Positions 30,849 through 39,782 of a stretch of 64,000 bases of DNA are shown here, one piece after another. A program made the translations under genes and the position numbers. Where the stretch lies: positions 62,001 to 126,000 of the forward strand of contig NZ_JAODNW010000007.1 in the NCBI RefSeq assembly GCF_025398255.1. The letters are read 5' to 3'. The notes under the pieces are model-generated. The model saw only the letters and a program-made list of their open reading frames with translations, did no database searches and was not told where the DNA came from. Source of the stretch: Chelativorans intermedius. Its GTDB lineage: Bacteria > Pseudomonadota > Alphaproteobacteria > Rhizobiales > Rhizobiaceae. Position 1 is the stretch's first letter, and every line of letters begins with the position of its first letter.

Positions 30849-32807
30849 TCAGCGCAGCTCCCGGCGCAGGATCTTGCCGACATTCGATTTCGGCAGCTCG
30901 TCGCGGAACTCCACGTGCTTGGGCCGCTTGTAGCCGGTCAGCTCCTTGCGGCAAAAGGCCAGGATGTCCTCCTCGGTGAGCGCGGGATCGCTCCTGACCA
31001 CGAACAGCTTCGGCACCTCGCCGGAGTGCTCGTCCGGCACGCCGATGGCCGCCACCTCGCGCACACCGGGATGCTGCGCCACCACATCCTCGATCTCGTT
31101 GGGATAGACGTTGAAGCCGGAAACCAGGATCATGTCCTTCTTGCGGTCGACGATCTTGACGCGGCCTTCCTCGTCCATGACGCCCATGTCGCCGGAGCGG
31201 AAGAAGCCGTCCTCCGTCATGCTGTTCCTGGTCTCCTCGGGGCGGTTCCAGTAGCCGGCCATGACCTGCGGGCCGCGTATGCAGATCTCGCCCACCTCGC
31301 CGAGCTTTACCGGGTGGCCGTCGTCGTCGCGGATCGACACCTCGGTGGACGGCAGCGGCAGTCCGATCGTGCCGTTGAACGCGTCATTGTCGAAGCGGTT
31401 CACGGTTGCCACCGGCGATGTCTCGGACAGGCCGTAGCCCTGGGAGATGGTGCAGCCCGTCACCTCCTTCCAGCGTTCGGCCACCGCGCGCTGCACGGCC
31501 ATGCCGCCGCCGAAGGTCAGCACGAGGTTCCTGAAGTCGAGCTTGCGGAAGTCCTCGTTGTTCAACAGCGCGTTGAACAGCGTATTGAGCCCCGGAAACA
31601 CCGTGAAGTCGTATTTGCCGAGCTCCTTGACCAGTGCTGGGATGTCGCGCGGGTTGGGGATGAGGATGTTGTGCGCGCCAAGCTTCATGCCCATCAGCGC
31701 ATTCACCGTCAGCGCATAGATGTGGTAGAGCGGCAGCGCGCAGATATAGATCGAATGCTCGGGCCGCGGGCGCTTCAGATAGGCCGTCTCCTGCCAGATC
31801 TCGTTCTGCATCACATTGGCGAGCACGTTGCGGTGCAGCAGCATCGCGCCCTTGGAAACACCCGTCGTCCCGCCCGTATATTGCAGGAAGGCGATGTCGT
31901 CGAGGCCGACCTCGACGGGCGTGAGCCGGGCTCCGGCTCCCCTCTTCAGGGCCTGCCTGAACGGCACGTGGCCCGGCAGCTCCCAGGCCGGAACCAGCTT
32001 CTTCACCCGCCGCACCACGAAGTTCACGATGTGGCCCTTGAGCCCCATCATGTCGCCCATGGTGGCCACCACCACGTGCCGGACCGGCGTGCGGGCGATG
32101 GCCGCCTGCAGGGTGGCGGCGAAGTTCTCCAGAATGACGATGGCCTCCGCCCCCGAATCGGCGAGCTGATGTTCCAGCTCGCGCGGGGTGTAGAGCGGGT
32201 TGACGTTGACCACGGTATAGCCCGCCCGCAGCACGGCCAGCATCGTCACCGGATACTGCAGCACATTGGGCATCATGATGGCCACGCGCGCGCCCTTCTT
32301 CAGCCCGGTCGATTGCAGATAGGCGGCAAAGTCGCGCGAGGCCTTCTCCAGCGCGGCGAAGGTGAGCGTCTTGCCCATGCAGGTAAAGGCGGGCTTTTCG
32401 GCAAAGGTGCGGCAGGAGGCCAGCATCATCTCGGCCAGCGAGCCGTATTCGAAATCGCCGATCTCGGCGGGAATTTCCTTGGGATAGCTCTTCAGCCACG
32501 GCTTCTGCCCGGCTTCCGGCGCGCGTTCGCGGGCGCCCGCGCGGGCTTTCCCGGCGCCTCCGGTCCCGGCCGTGGAGGCGCTCTTCGCCGCGCTGCGGGG
32601 GGAGGCGGATTTTGCCTTCGCCCCGCTGGCCGAAGTCTTGGAGGCGGCCTTCTTCGCCCCGCCCCCGCCGGCGGCGGCGTCGGGCTTGGCGGCCGCCTTC
32701 GAGGGCGTCTTGCCGTCGTCCGTGGTCGCCGCGCGCGCGGTTTTCTTGCCAGTCCCCTTACTGGCGGTGCGCGCCCTGGTTTTTCCGCTGGTGGTCGTCT
32801 TGGCCAA
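30849..32807 (-). CDS. fadD: Long-chain fatty acid-CoA ligase with Lys/Ala-rich N-terminal tail
   Basis: The adenylate-forming enzyme activates fatty acids with ATP and CoA. Motifs are the P-loop YTGGTTGVSKGAMLLH (about residue 305), GYGLSETSPVATVN, the hinge VKIVDRKKDMILVSGFN and the catalytic Lys in PKSNVGKILRR. A TTG start at 32807 directly behind GGGAGGAG gives 652 residues. The first 95 or so residues are an unusual low-complexity tail of Lys, Ala, Ser, Thr and Gly, like histone H1 or PhaF-type tails, ahead of the normal FadD start (PWLKSYPKEIPAEI). The ATG at 32849 would add MNVNV, coded by an operator-like repeat, and is unlikely. Confidence 0.9.
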   Translation of the reverse strand: MAKTTTSGKTRARTASKGTGKKTARAATTDDGKTPSKAAAKPDAAAGGGGAKKAASKTSASGAKAKSASPRSAAKSASTAGTGGAGKARAGARERAPEAGQKPWLKSYPKEIPAEIGDFEYGSLAEMMLASCRTFAEKPAFTCMGKTLTFAALEKASRDFAAYLQSTGLKKGARVAIMMPNVLQYPVTMLAVLRAGYTVVNVNPLYTPRELEHQLADSGAEAIVILENFAATLQAAIARTPVRHVVVATMGDMMGLKGHIVNFVVRRVKKLVPAWELPGHVPFRQALKRGAGARLTPVEVGLDDIAFLQYTGGTTGVSKGAMLLHRNVLANVMQNEIWQETAYLKRPRPEHSIYICALPLYHIYALTVNALMGMKLGAHNILIPNPRDIPALVKELGKYDFTVFPGLNTLFNALLNNEDFRKLDFRNLVLTFGGGMAVQRAVAERWKEVTGCTISQGYGLSETSPVATVNRFDNDAFNGTIGLPLPSTEVSIRDDDGHPVKLGEVGEICIRGPQVMAGYWNRPEETRNSMTEDGFFRSGDMGVMDEEGRVKIVDRKKDMILVSGFNVYPNEIEDVVAQHPGVREVAAIGVPDEHSGEVPKLFVVRSDPALTEEDILAFCRKELTGYKRPKHVEFRDELPKSNVGKILRRELR

Positions 32808-32830
32808 GTTCTCCTCCCTGGAAAGACTGA

Positions 32831-32857
32831 ATATTACGTTCACGTTCACGTTAATAT
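32831..32857. promoter_or_regulatory. ACGTT-repeat, near-palindromic operator upstream of fadD
   Basis: Three ACGTT units at 6-bp spacing (ATTACGTTCACGTTC, then ACGTTAAT) are flanked by ATATTA and TTAATAT, making a near-perfect 27-bp dyad 24 bp before the fadD TTG. ACGT-rich dyads of this kind are recalled for regulators of fatty-acid or branched-chain amino-acid breakdown in proteobacteria (for example LiuR); the exact regulator is not known. Confidence 0.5.
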
Positions 32858-32964
32858 CCGGTCACGCTGCATCTTGCCACAGGCTTCTCTCGCTGGCTCG
32901 TGCTGTCGGCCGTCCTCACCTTATTGCGCGGCGGCGGGGCGGCACAAGCGGGCTTGTGCGGCGA

Positions 32965-33516
32965 CTACTGGCCGAAACCCTTGTGGTCTTCCAGAAACGC
33001 CTCCTCCTCGCGCGTGCTGGCGCGGCCAAGGGCGCGGTTGCGATGCGGAAAGCGGCCGAAGCGCTGCACGATGTCCCTGTGCTCCACCGCATAGCGCAGC
33101 GACTCCTCGTCGCCCAGGCTCTTGAACAGCATCACGGCATGTTCCTGATCGGCAAGAACCTCCGAGTGCTGGAAGGGCATGTAGAGAAATTGTCTTTCCT
33201 CCTTCGACAGCTTCTCGTCCAGCCGCCTGTCGATTGCCTCGCGCGCGATGCGCATCGCAAGGTCGTCCGTTGCAAACGCCCTCGCCGTGCCGCGGAACAT
33301 GTTGCGGGGGAACTGGTCGAACAGGATGACAGTGGCAAGGGCCGCGTGTGCGTCCTCGGCCGCTTCCTTCGGCAGCTCGGCGCTCAGCCGCTCATAGAGC
33401 GCAAGGAAGCGTTGGCGGATCGTCCTGTCGAGCGCTTCCCCGCCTGAAAACCAGCCCTTCGGCCCGATCTCCTCGAACCAGAAGGAAAGAATGCCGTCGA
33501 TCCAATCATTCGCCAT
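32965..33516 (-). CDS. DUF924 family protein
   Basis: A 183-residue helical protein with the family motifs ILSFWFEEIGPKGWF and ATVILFDQFPRNMFRGTARAF, and a C-terminal IVQRFGRFPHRN. Members are widespread and have a TPR-like fold, but no reaction is known. The ATG at 33516 follows GAGGAGA. It is divergent from dppA and lies upstream of fadD on the same strand. Confidence 0.88.
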   Translation of the reverse strand: MANDWIDGILSFWFEEIGPKGWFSGGEALDRTIRQRFLALYERLSAELPKEAAEDAHAALATVILFDQFPRNMFRGTARAFATDDLAMRIAREAIDRRLDEKLSKEERQFLYMPFQHSEVLADQEHAVMLFKSLGDEESLRYAVEHRDIVQRFGRFPHRNRALGRASTREEEAFLEDHKGFGQ

Positions 33517-33633
33517 GGATGTCTCCTCGCCTCGGCTTTCCGAACGCCGGTTCCCCGGAACAAGAGGCTCCGAACCCGCAGGCGCCGGCGGCCATTGCGT
33601 TCGATTCACCGCCGAAAAGTCTGTGAAACAAAA

Positions 33634-33648
33634 TTCGCAAAAAGCGAA
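33634..33648. promoter_or_regulatory. Small inverted repeat in the dppA upstream region
   Basis: TTCGC-AAAAA-GCGAA immediately precedes ACTATATT, a possible -10 box for dppA, about 105 bp before its start. The placement suits an operator, but the arms are short. Confidence 0.3.
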
Positions 33649-33753
33649 ACTATATTGCTCCGAGGGGAGTTTCCTCCCTCCGCGAACTCTGCTTATATGC
33701 GGCTTCCAAGAGCCTGTGGGAAGGGCTCACATATAAGAACCAGGGAGAATCCC

Positions 33754-35349
33754 ATGAAAGCGAAAGTCCTATTCGCCGCAGCGCTGCTGGGCGCGACCAT
33801 GCTGAGCGGCGCGGCGAGCGCCAAGACGCTCGTCTACTGCTCCGAGGGCAGCCCGGAAGGTTTCGACCCGGCGCTCTATACGGCGGGCACCACCTTCGAC
33901 GCATCCTCCAAGGCGGTCTACAATCGTCTGGTGCAGTTCGAGCCCGGCACCACCAATGTCGTTCCCGGTCTTGCCGAGAGCTGGGAGGTCTCCGAGGACG
34001 GGCTGGAGATCACCTTCCGCCTGCGCGAGGGCGTCAAGTTCCACAGCACGGATTTCTTCACCCCGAGCCGCGACTTCAACGCCGACGACGTGCTGTTCTC
34101 CTTCCAGCGTCAGCTCGACGAGGCGCACCCCTATCACGCCTATGTGGAGGGTGCGAGCTGGGAATACTTCAACGCCATGTCCATGCCGGATCTCGTCGAG
34201 TCCATCGAGAAGGTGGACGACATGACGGTGAAGTTCGTGCTGACGCGGCCTGAGGCGCCCTTCATCGCCAATCTGGCCATGGACTTCGCCTCGATCCTGT
34301 CCAAGGAATATGCCGATCAGCTGGCCGAGGGCGGCCGCATGTCGGACCTCAACCAGCGCCCGGTCGGCACGGGCCCGTTCCAGTTCGTGGCCTACCAGCC
34401 CGACGCGGTGATTCGCTATCGCGCCCACCCCGACTACTGGAACGGCAAGCAGCCGATCGACGATCTGGTCTTCGCCATCACCACCGATGCCTCGGTGCGC
34501 CAGCAGAAGCTTCTGGCCGGCGAATGCCACATCATGCCCTATCCGAACCCCGCCGACATCGCGAGCCTCAAGGCCAATGACCAGCTCACGGTGATGGAGC
34601 AGGAGGGTCTGAACGTCGGCTATCTCGCCTACAACACCCAACAGGAGCCCTTCGACAGGGCCGAGGTGCGCAAGGCGCTCAACATGGCCATCAACAAGCA
34701 GGCCATTCTCGATGCGGTGTTCCAGGGCGCCGGCCAGATCGCCAAGAACCCGATCCCGCCGACGATGTGGTCCTACAATGAGGAGATCGAGGACGATCCC
34801 TACGATCCCGAGGCCGCCCGGAAGATGCTGGAGGAGGCCGGCGTCACCGATCTTTCGATGAAGGTCTGGGCGATGCCCGTGCAGCGGCCCTACAACCCGA
34901 ACGCCCGCCGCATGGCCGAGCTCATCCAGGAGGATTTCTCCAAGGTCGGCGTGAATGTCGAGATCGTCTCCTATGAATGGGGCGAGTATCTGGAGCGTTC
35001 CAAGGCTGTCGACCGGGATGGCGCCGTGCTGCTCGGCTGGACGGGCGACAACGGCGACCCGGACAATTTCCTCGCCGTGCTTCTGGGCTGTGACGCCGTA
35101 GGCGGCGCCAACCGCGCCCAGTGGTGCAACGAGGAGTTCGACGCGCTGGTCCAGAAGGCCAAGACACTGTCCTCGCAGGAGGAGCGGGCCGAGCTCTACC
35201 GGCAGGCGCAGGTTGTCTTCAAGCGCGAGGCGCCGTGGGCCACGATCGCCCATTCCATCGTGTACATGCCGATGCGCAAGGAAGTGACCGGCTACAAGAT
35301 GGACCCGCTGGGCGGCCACGCCTTCGAGGGCGTCGACCTGGCCGAATAG
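33754..35349 (+). CDS. dppA: Dipeptide ABC transporter substrate-binding protein
   Basis: Periplasmic binding protein of 531 residues with a Sec signal peptide (cleavage after SGAASA, about residue 23). The mature start KTLVYCSEGSPEGFDPALYT and later stretches such as LTRPEAPFIANLAMDFAS, MPYPNPADIA and WTGDNGDPDNF are very close to E. coli DppA as I recall it. It delivers dipeptides, and in some bacteria haem or 5-aminolevulinate, to DppBCDF. It is first in a five-gene operon, and a stem-loop follows its stop. Confidence 0.95.
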   Translation: MKAKVLFAAALLGATMLSGAASAKTLVYCSEGSPEGFDPALYTAGTTFDASSKAVYNRLVQFEPGTTNVVPGLAESWEVSEDGLEITFRLREGVKFHSTDFFTPSRDFNADDVLFSFQRQLDEAHPYHAYVEGASWEYFNAMSMPDLVESIEKVDDMTVKFVLTRPEAPFIANLAMDFASILSKEYADQLAEGGRMSDLNQRPVGTGPFQFVAYQPDAVIRYRAHPDYWNGKQPIDDLVFAITTDASVRQQKLLAGECHIMPYPNPADIASLKANDQLTVMEQEGLNVGYLAYNTQQEPFDRAEVRKALNMAINKQAILDAVFQGAGQIAKNPIPPTMWSYNEEIEDDPYDPEAARKMLEEAGVTDLSMKVWAMPVQRPYNPNARRMAELIQEDFSKVGVNVEIVSYEWGEYLERSKAVDRDGAVLLGWTGDNGDPDNFLAVLLGCDAVGGANRAQWCNEEFDALVQKAKTLSSQEERAELYRQAQVVFKREAPWATIAHSIVYMPMRKEVTGYKMDPLGGHAFEGVDLAE

Positions 35350-35372
35350 TCAACCCCCGCAAGGAAAGGGAA

Positions 35373-35398
35373 CCGGCGGCAGCGTGAGCTGCCGCCGG
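35373..35398 (+). terminator. Intercistronic stem-loop between dppA and dppB
   Basis: CCGGCGGCAGC-GTGA-GCTGCCGCCGG is a perfect 11-bp stem with a GTGA loop, followed by CCTTTGCTGTTT. The weak U run suggests partial termination or 3'-end protection of dppA mRNA rather than a full stop, allowing more binding protein than permease. Confidence 0.75.
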
Positions 35399-35411
35399 CC
35401 TTTGCTGTTTC

Positions 35412-36416
35412 ATGATCCGTTTTCTGCTTTCGCGGCTGGCGCTGCTGATCCCGACCTTCATCGGGGTCTCCATCGTCGCCTTCTCCTTCATACGCCTGTT
35501 GCCGGGCGATCCCATCATGCTGCTTGCCGGCGAGCGCGGCATGAGCGAGGAGCGCTATCAGGAGCTGCAGAGCGCGCTGGGCTTCGACAGGCCGCTGGTG
35601 GTGCAGTATTTCGACTATCTGCTCGACCTGCTGCAGGGTGACTTCGGCACATCCATCGTCACCAAGCGGCCGGTCCTGCAGGAGTTTCTCACGCTCTTCC
35701 CGGCAACGCTCGAATTGTCGCTCTGCGCCATCCTTCTGGCCGTCGCCATCGGCGTTCCGGTGGGTGTCCTGGCAGCGGTGCGGCGCGGCTCCTGGCTCGA
35801 CCAGACGGTGATGGGAACCGCGCTCGTCGGCTATTCCATGCCCATCTTCTGGTGGGGGCTTCTGCTCATTATCCTGTTTTCCGGCGTGCTCGGCTGGACG
35901 CCGGTTTCCGGCCGCATCTCGCTTCTCTACTATTTTCCGCAGGTCACCGGTTTCATGCTGATCGACAGCCTGCTGTCGGGCCAGGAAGGCGCTTTCCGCT
36001 CCGCCGTCTCGCATCTCGTCCTGCCGACGATCGTGCTCGCCACCATACCGCTTGCCGTGATCGCGCGGCAGACACGCTCGGCGATGCTTGAGGTTCTCGG
36101 CGAGGACTATGTCCGCACGGCCCGCGCAAAGGGGCTGCCGCCGGCACGCGTGATCGGCCTGCATGCGCTGCGCAACGCGCTCATCCCGGTCATCACCACC
36201 ATCGGCCTGCAGGTCGGCGTGCTGCTCGCCGGCGCCATCCTGACCGAGACCATCTTTTCCTGGCCGGGCATCGGCAAGTGGATGGTCGACAGCGTCTTCA
36301 AGCGCGACTACGCGGTGGTGCAGGGCGGTCTTCTGCTGATTGCCGGCATCATCATGATCGTCAACCTGATCGTGGACCTGCTCTACGGTCTGGTGAACCC
36401 AAGGATCAGGCACTGA
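35412..36416 (+). CDS. dppB: Dipeptide ABC transporter permease DppB
   Basis: A 334-residue inner-membrane protein with six predicted segments. It starts MIRFLLSRLALLIPTFIGVS and carries the EAA coupling motif near EDYVRTARAKGLPPARVIG and the end-loop TIFSWPGIGKWMVDSV. It forms the channel with DppC. dppC follows after 4 bp. Confidence 0.94.
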   Translation: MIRFLLSRLALLIPTFIGVSIVAFSFIRLLPGDPIMLLAGERGMSEERYQELQSALGFDRPLVVQYFDYLLDLLQGDFGTSIVTKRPVLQEFLTLFPATLELSLCAILLAVAIGVPVGVLAAVRRGSWLDQTVMGTALVGYSMPIFWWGLLLIILFSGVLGWTPVSGRISLLYYFPQVTGFMLIDSLLSGQEGAFRSAVSHLVLPTIVLATIPLAVIARQTRSAMLEVLGEDYVRTARAKGLPPARVIGLHALRNALIPVITTIGLQVGVLLAGAILTETIFSWPGIGKWMVDSVFKRDYAVVQGGLLLIAGIIMIVNLIVDLLYGLVNPRIRH

Positions 36417-36420
36417 AGCC

Positions 36421-37353
36421 ATGGCCACCACAAACACCAAGGAAACCAGCGCGGTGAGCCTGGAGGATGGCGCGGCGATCGCCGTCACCCGCCGCGAAAG
36501 GCTCGCCGAGTTCTGGTACTATTTCAGTCAGAACCGGGGCGCCGTCATCGGCCTTGCCGTCTTCGTCGTCATCGTCGCAATCGCCGTCCTGGCGCCGCTC
36601 ATTGCGCCCCACAGCCCGAGCCTGCAGAACCGGGACGCCCTCCTGCTGCCGCCCGTCTGGCAGGAAGGCGGGCGCTGGTCGTTCGTCCTGGGTACGGACG
36701 CCGTGGGCCGCGACATTCTCTCGCGGCTCATCTACGGCGCGCGTTTCTCGCTGTTCATCGGTCTCGTCGTCGTCTCGCTGGCCGTTTCGGTGGGCATCGT
36801 CATCGGCCTCGTGGCCGGCTATTTCCGCGGCGCCATCGACACGGTGGTGATGCGCATGATGGACATCATCCTTGCCTTCCCGTCCCTGCTTCTGGCGCTG
36901 GTGCTGGTGGCCATTCTCGGGCCGGGGCTGGTCAACGCCATGATCGCCATCGCGCTGGTTCAGCAGCCGCACTATGTGCGCCTCACCCGCGCAGCCGTGA
37001 TGGCGGAGAAGGGCAGGGACTACGTGACCGCGGCCCGAGTGGCCGGTGCCGGCAACATCCGCCTGATGTTCAAGACCATCCTGCCCAATTGCACCGCCCC
37101 GCTCATCGTGCAGGCGGCGCTTTCCTTCTCCGCCGCTATTCTGGACGCTGCCGCGCTGGGCTTCCTCGGCATGGGCGCCCAGCCGCCGACGCCGGAATGG
37201 GGCACCATGCTGGCCGAGGCCCGCGAGTTCATCCTGCGCGCCTGGTGGGTCGTCACCTTCCCCGGCCTTGCCATCCTGATCACGGTGCTGGCCATCAACC
37301 TGATGGGCGACGGCCTGCGTGACGCGCTCGATCCGAAGCTGAAGAGGTCCTGA
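36421..37353 (+). CDS. dppC: Dipeptide ABC transporter permease DppC
   Basis: A 310-residue permease partner of DppB. One segment follows the N-terminal cytoplasmic region, then a periplasmic loop ending in VLGTDAVGRDILSRLIYGAR, then the core with the EAA motif RDYVTAARVAGAGNIR and FLGMGAQPPTPEWGTML. dppD begins one base after the stop. Confidence 0.94.
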   Translation: MATTNTKETSAVSLEDGAAIAVTRRERLAEFWYYFSQNRGAVIGLAVFVVIVAIAVLAPLIAPHSPSLQNRDALLLPPVWQEGGRWSFVLGTDAVGRDILSRLIYGARFSLFIGLVVVSLAVSVGIVIGLVAGYFRGAIDTVVMRMMDIILAFPSLLLALVLVAILGPGLVNAMIAIALVQQPHYVRLTRAAVMAEKGRDYVTAARVAGAGNIRLMFKTILPNCTAPLIVQAALSFSAAILDAAALGFLGMGAQPPTPEWGTMLAEAREFILRAWWVVTFPGLAILITVLAINLMGDGLRDALDPKLKRS

Positions 37354-37354
37354 C

Positions 37355-38205
37355 ATGGCCCTGCTCGAGATTGAAAACCTCACCGTCGAGTTCGAGACCG
37401 CGGCCGGCACGCTGCGCGCCGTCGACGGCATCTCGCTCTGCGTGGAGGAAGGCGAGGTGCTGGCCATCGTCGGCGAGTCGGGGTCGGGCAAGTCCGTCTC
37501 CATGCTCGCCGTGATGGGGCTCCTGCCCTGGACCGCGACGGTGAAGGCCGACCGCATGGCCTTTCAGGGCCGCGACATGCTGAACCTGGAGCCGGCCGAG
37601 CGGCGCAAGATCATCGGCAAGGACATCTCCATGATCTTCCAGGAGCCGATCGCCAGTCTCAATCCCTGCTTCACCGTCGGTTTCCAGATCCAGGAGACGC
37701 TGCGCCAGCACACGGATCTGGACCGCGCCGCGCGCCGCCGCCGCGCCATCGAGCTTCTGGAAGCGGTCGGCATACCGGACCCGCAGGAGCGGCTGGGCTC
37801 CTTCCCCCACCAGATGTCGGGCGGCCAGTGCCAGCGGGTGATGATCGCCATCGCGCTCGCCTGCGACCCGAAGCTTCTGATCGCCGACGAGCCCACCACG
37901 GCGCTCGACGTGACCATCCAGAAGCAGATCCTCGATCTGCTCATGGACCTGCAGGCCAGAACCGGCATGGGCATGATCCTGATCACCCATGACATGGGCG
38001 TGGTGGCCGAGACGGCCGACCGCGTGGTGGTGCAGTACAAGGGGCGCAAGATGGAGGAGGCCGATGTGCTGTCCCTCTTCGAGCGCCCGCAGCACCCCTA
38101 TACAAAGGCGCTGCTTGCCGCCCTGCCGGAGAACGCCGTGGGCGACCGGCTGCCCACGGTGGCCGATTTCTCCCTCGATGACACGCCCTACACCGGAGCA
38201 CGCCC

Positions 38206-38209
<4 letters not shown>
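37355..38209 (+). CDS. dppD: Dipeptide ABC transporter ATPase DppD (short form)
   Basis: A 284-residue nucleotide-binding protein with Walker [12 protein letters not shown]-loop IFQEPIASLNP, signature MSGGQCQRVMIA, Walker [14 protein letters not shown] and the H-loop ILITHDMG. It stops soon after the oligopeptide motif QHPYTKALLAALPE, about 40 residues short of E. coli DppD, and lacks the Cys-containing C-terminal extension. The end overlaps dppF by four bases (ATGA). Confidence 0.92.
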
Positions 38210-39033
<824 letters not shown>

Positions 39034-39049
39034 AAAGCGCCGCCGTCCG

Positions 39050-39160
39050 TCACCGCGGCGAAGCGGTGAAGCCCATCGCGCGGGCCCATCGCGCCTGCTC
39101 CGCCGCCTGCTCGAAAAGCCAGTCGCGCAGCGCCGCCCGGCCGGGCCAAGGGGTCGGGCC
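39050..39160 (-). pseudogene. Possible remnant of a LysR-type regulator C terminus
   Basis: On the minus strand a 36-codon stretch ending in a stop reads WPGRAALRDWLFEQAAEQAR and onwards, which resembles the last helix of GcvA-like LysR regulators (pattern FRDWLLEEA). It has no start of its own and runs directly into repeat copy B, as if a gene had been lost at the repeat. The match is short and from memory. Confidence 0.3.
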
Positions 39161-39161
39161 G

Positions 39162-39260
39162 CTAGACCGGTCCATCGTTTCGATGAAACGCTGATCCGGT
39201 CCATCTCTTTGTTTTTGCCGCATTTGCGCGACGCCAGATGATTCCATCTGGCTGCAAAAT
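39162..39260 (+). repeat. Dispersed intergenic repeat, copy B (99 bp)
   Basis: This is the better preserved partner of 21629-21727. It contains the hairpin CGTTTC-GAT-GAAACG flanked by a 10-bp direct repeat CCGGTCCATC (39167-39176 and 39196-39205), a T5 run, and a second perfect hairpin GCCAGATG-ATTC-CATCTGGC. It sits between convergent dppF and the UspA gene. Confidence 0.8.
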
Positions 39261-39334
39261 GCTGTAGGCGGAGTGCGCCGCGCTGCGGGCAAGACCGGGG
39301 CGGGTGAAGCACGGCCCGGCCTGACGGGCACCCG

Positions 39335-39772
39335 TCAGACCACCATCACCGGGCAGGTCGCAAGGCTCGTGACCTTGTGCGAGACGCTGCCGAGCAGATA
39401 GCCCTCCAGGTCGCCGAGGCCGCGACTGCCCAGCACGATGAGATCCACCTCGTGCTCCTTGGCGAACCGCACGATGGTGCGCGCCGGCTGGCCCGGTTTC
39501 ACGAAGGCGCGCAGCTTGTCGGCGCCGTTTTCCAGGGCGAACTTCTTGGCTTCCTCCGCTACCTCCCTGGCATAGCCCCTGAGCACGTCGTCCAGATTCT
39601 CCGGCTCGGTGGGGCGCACCATCGACATGGAGGCTTCGAGCAGGCTGTGATGGCGGAACACGGTGAGGAGCACAAGCTCCGCCTTTGTAAGCTTCTGCAT
39701 CTCGACCGCCACCCGCAGCGCCCTCAATGCGCCTTCCGAGCCGTCGACGGGCACCAATATGCGCTTGAACAT
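39335..39772 (-). CDS. Universal stress protein, TeaD-like
   Basis: A 145-residue UspA-fold protein. The N terminus MFKRILVPVDGSEGALRAL and the complete ATP motif G-x2-G-x9-G-S (in VLGSRGLGDLEGYLLGSV) predict an ATP-binding dimer. It lies 10 bp after the TRAP large permease gene on the same strand. In Halomonas the ATP-binding protein TeaD has the same position and lowers ectoine uptake by TeaABC, so a regulatory role on this transporter is likely. The start at 39772 is chosen because the frame before it shadows the permease gene. Confidence 0.88.
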   Translation of the reverse strand: MFKRILVPVDGSEGALRALRVAVEMQKLTKAELVLLTVFRHHSLLEASMSMVRPTEPENLDDVLRGYAREVAEEAKKFALENGADKLRAFVKPGQPARTIVRFAKEHEVDLIVLGSRGLGDLEGYLLGSVSHKVTSLATCPVMVV

Positions 39773-39782
39773 GGCAGCACCT

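Noticed and set aside
32808-32849. fadD start at the ATG at 32849
   Set aside because: It would code MNVNV from an operator-like repeat; the TTG at 32807 has a perfect Shine-Dalgarno sequence.
33708-33731. GAGCC...GGCTC hairpin in the dppA leader
   Set aside because: A five-base stem with no tract or conserved motif; not enough for a riboswitch or attenuator.
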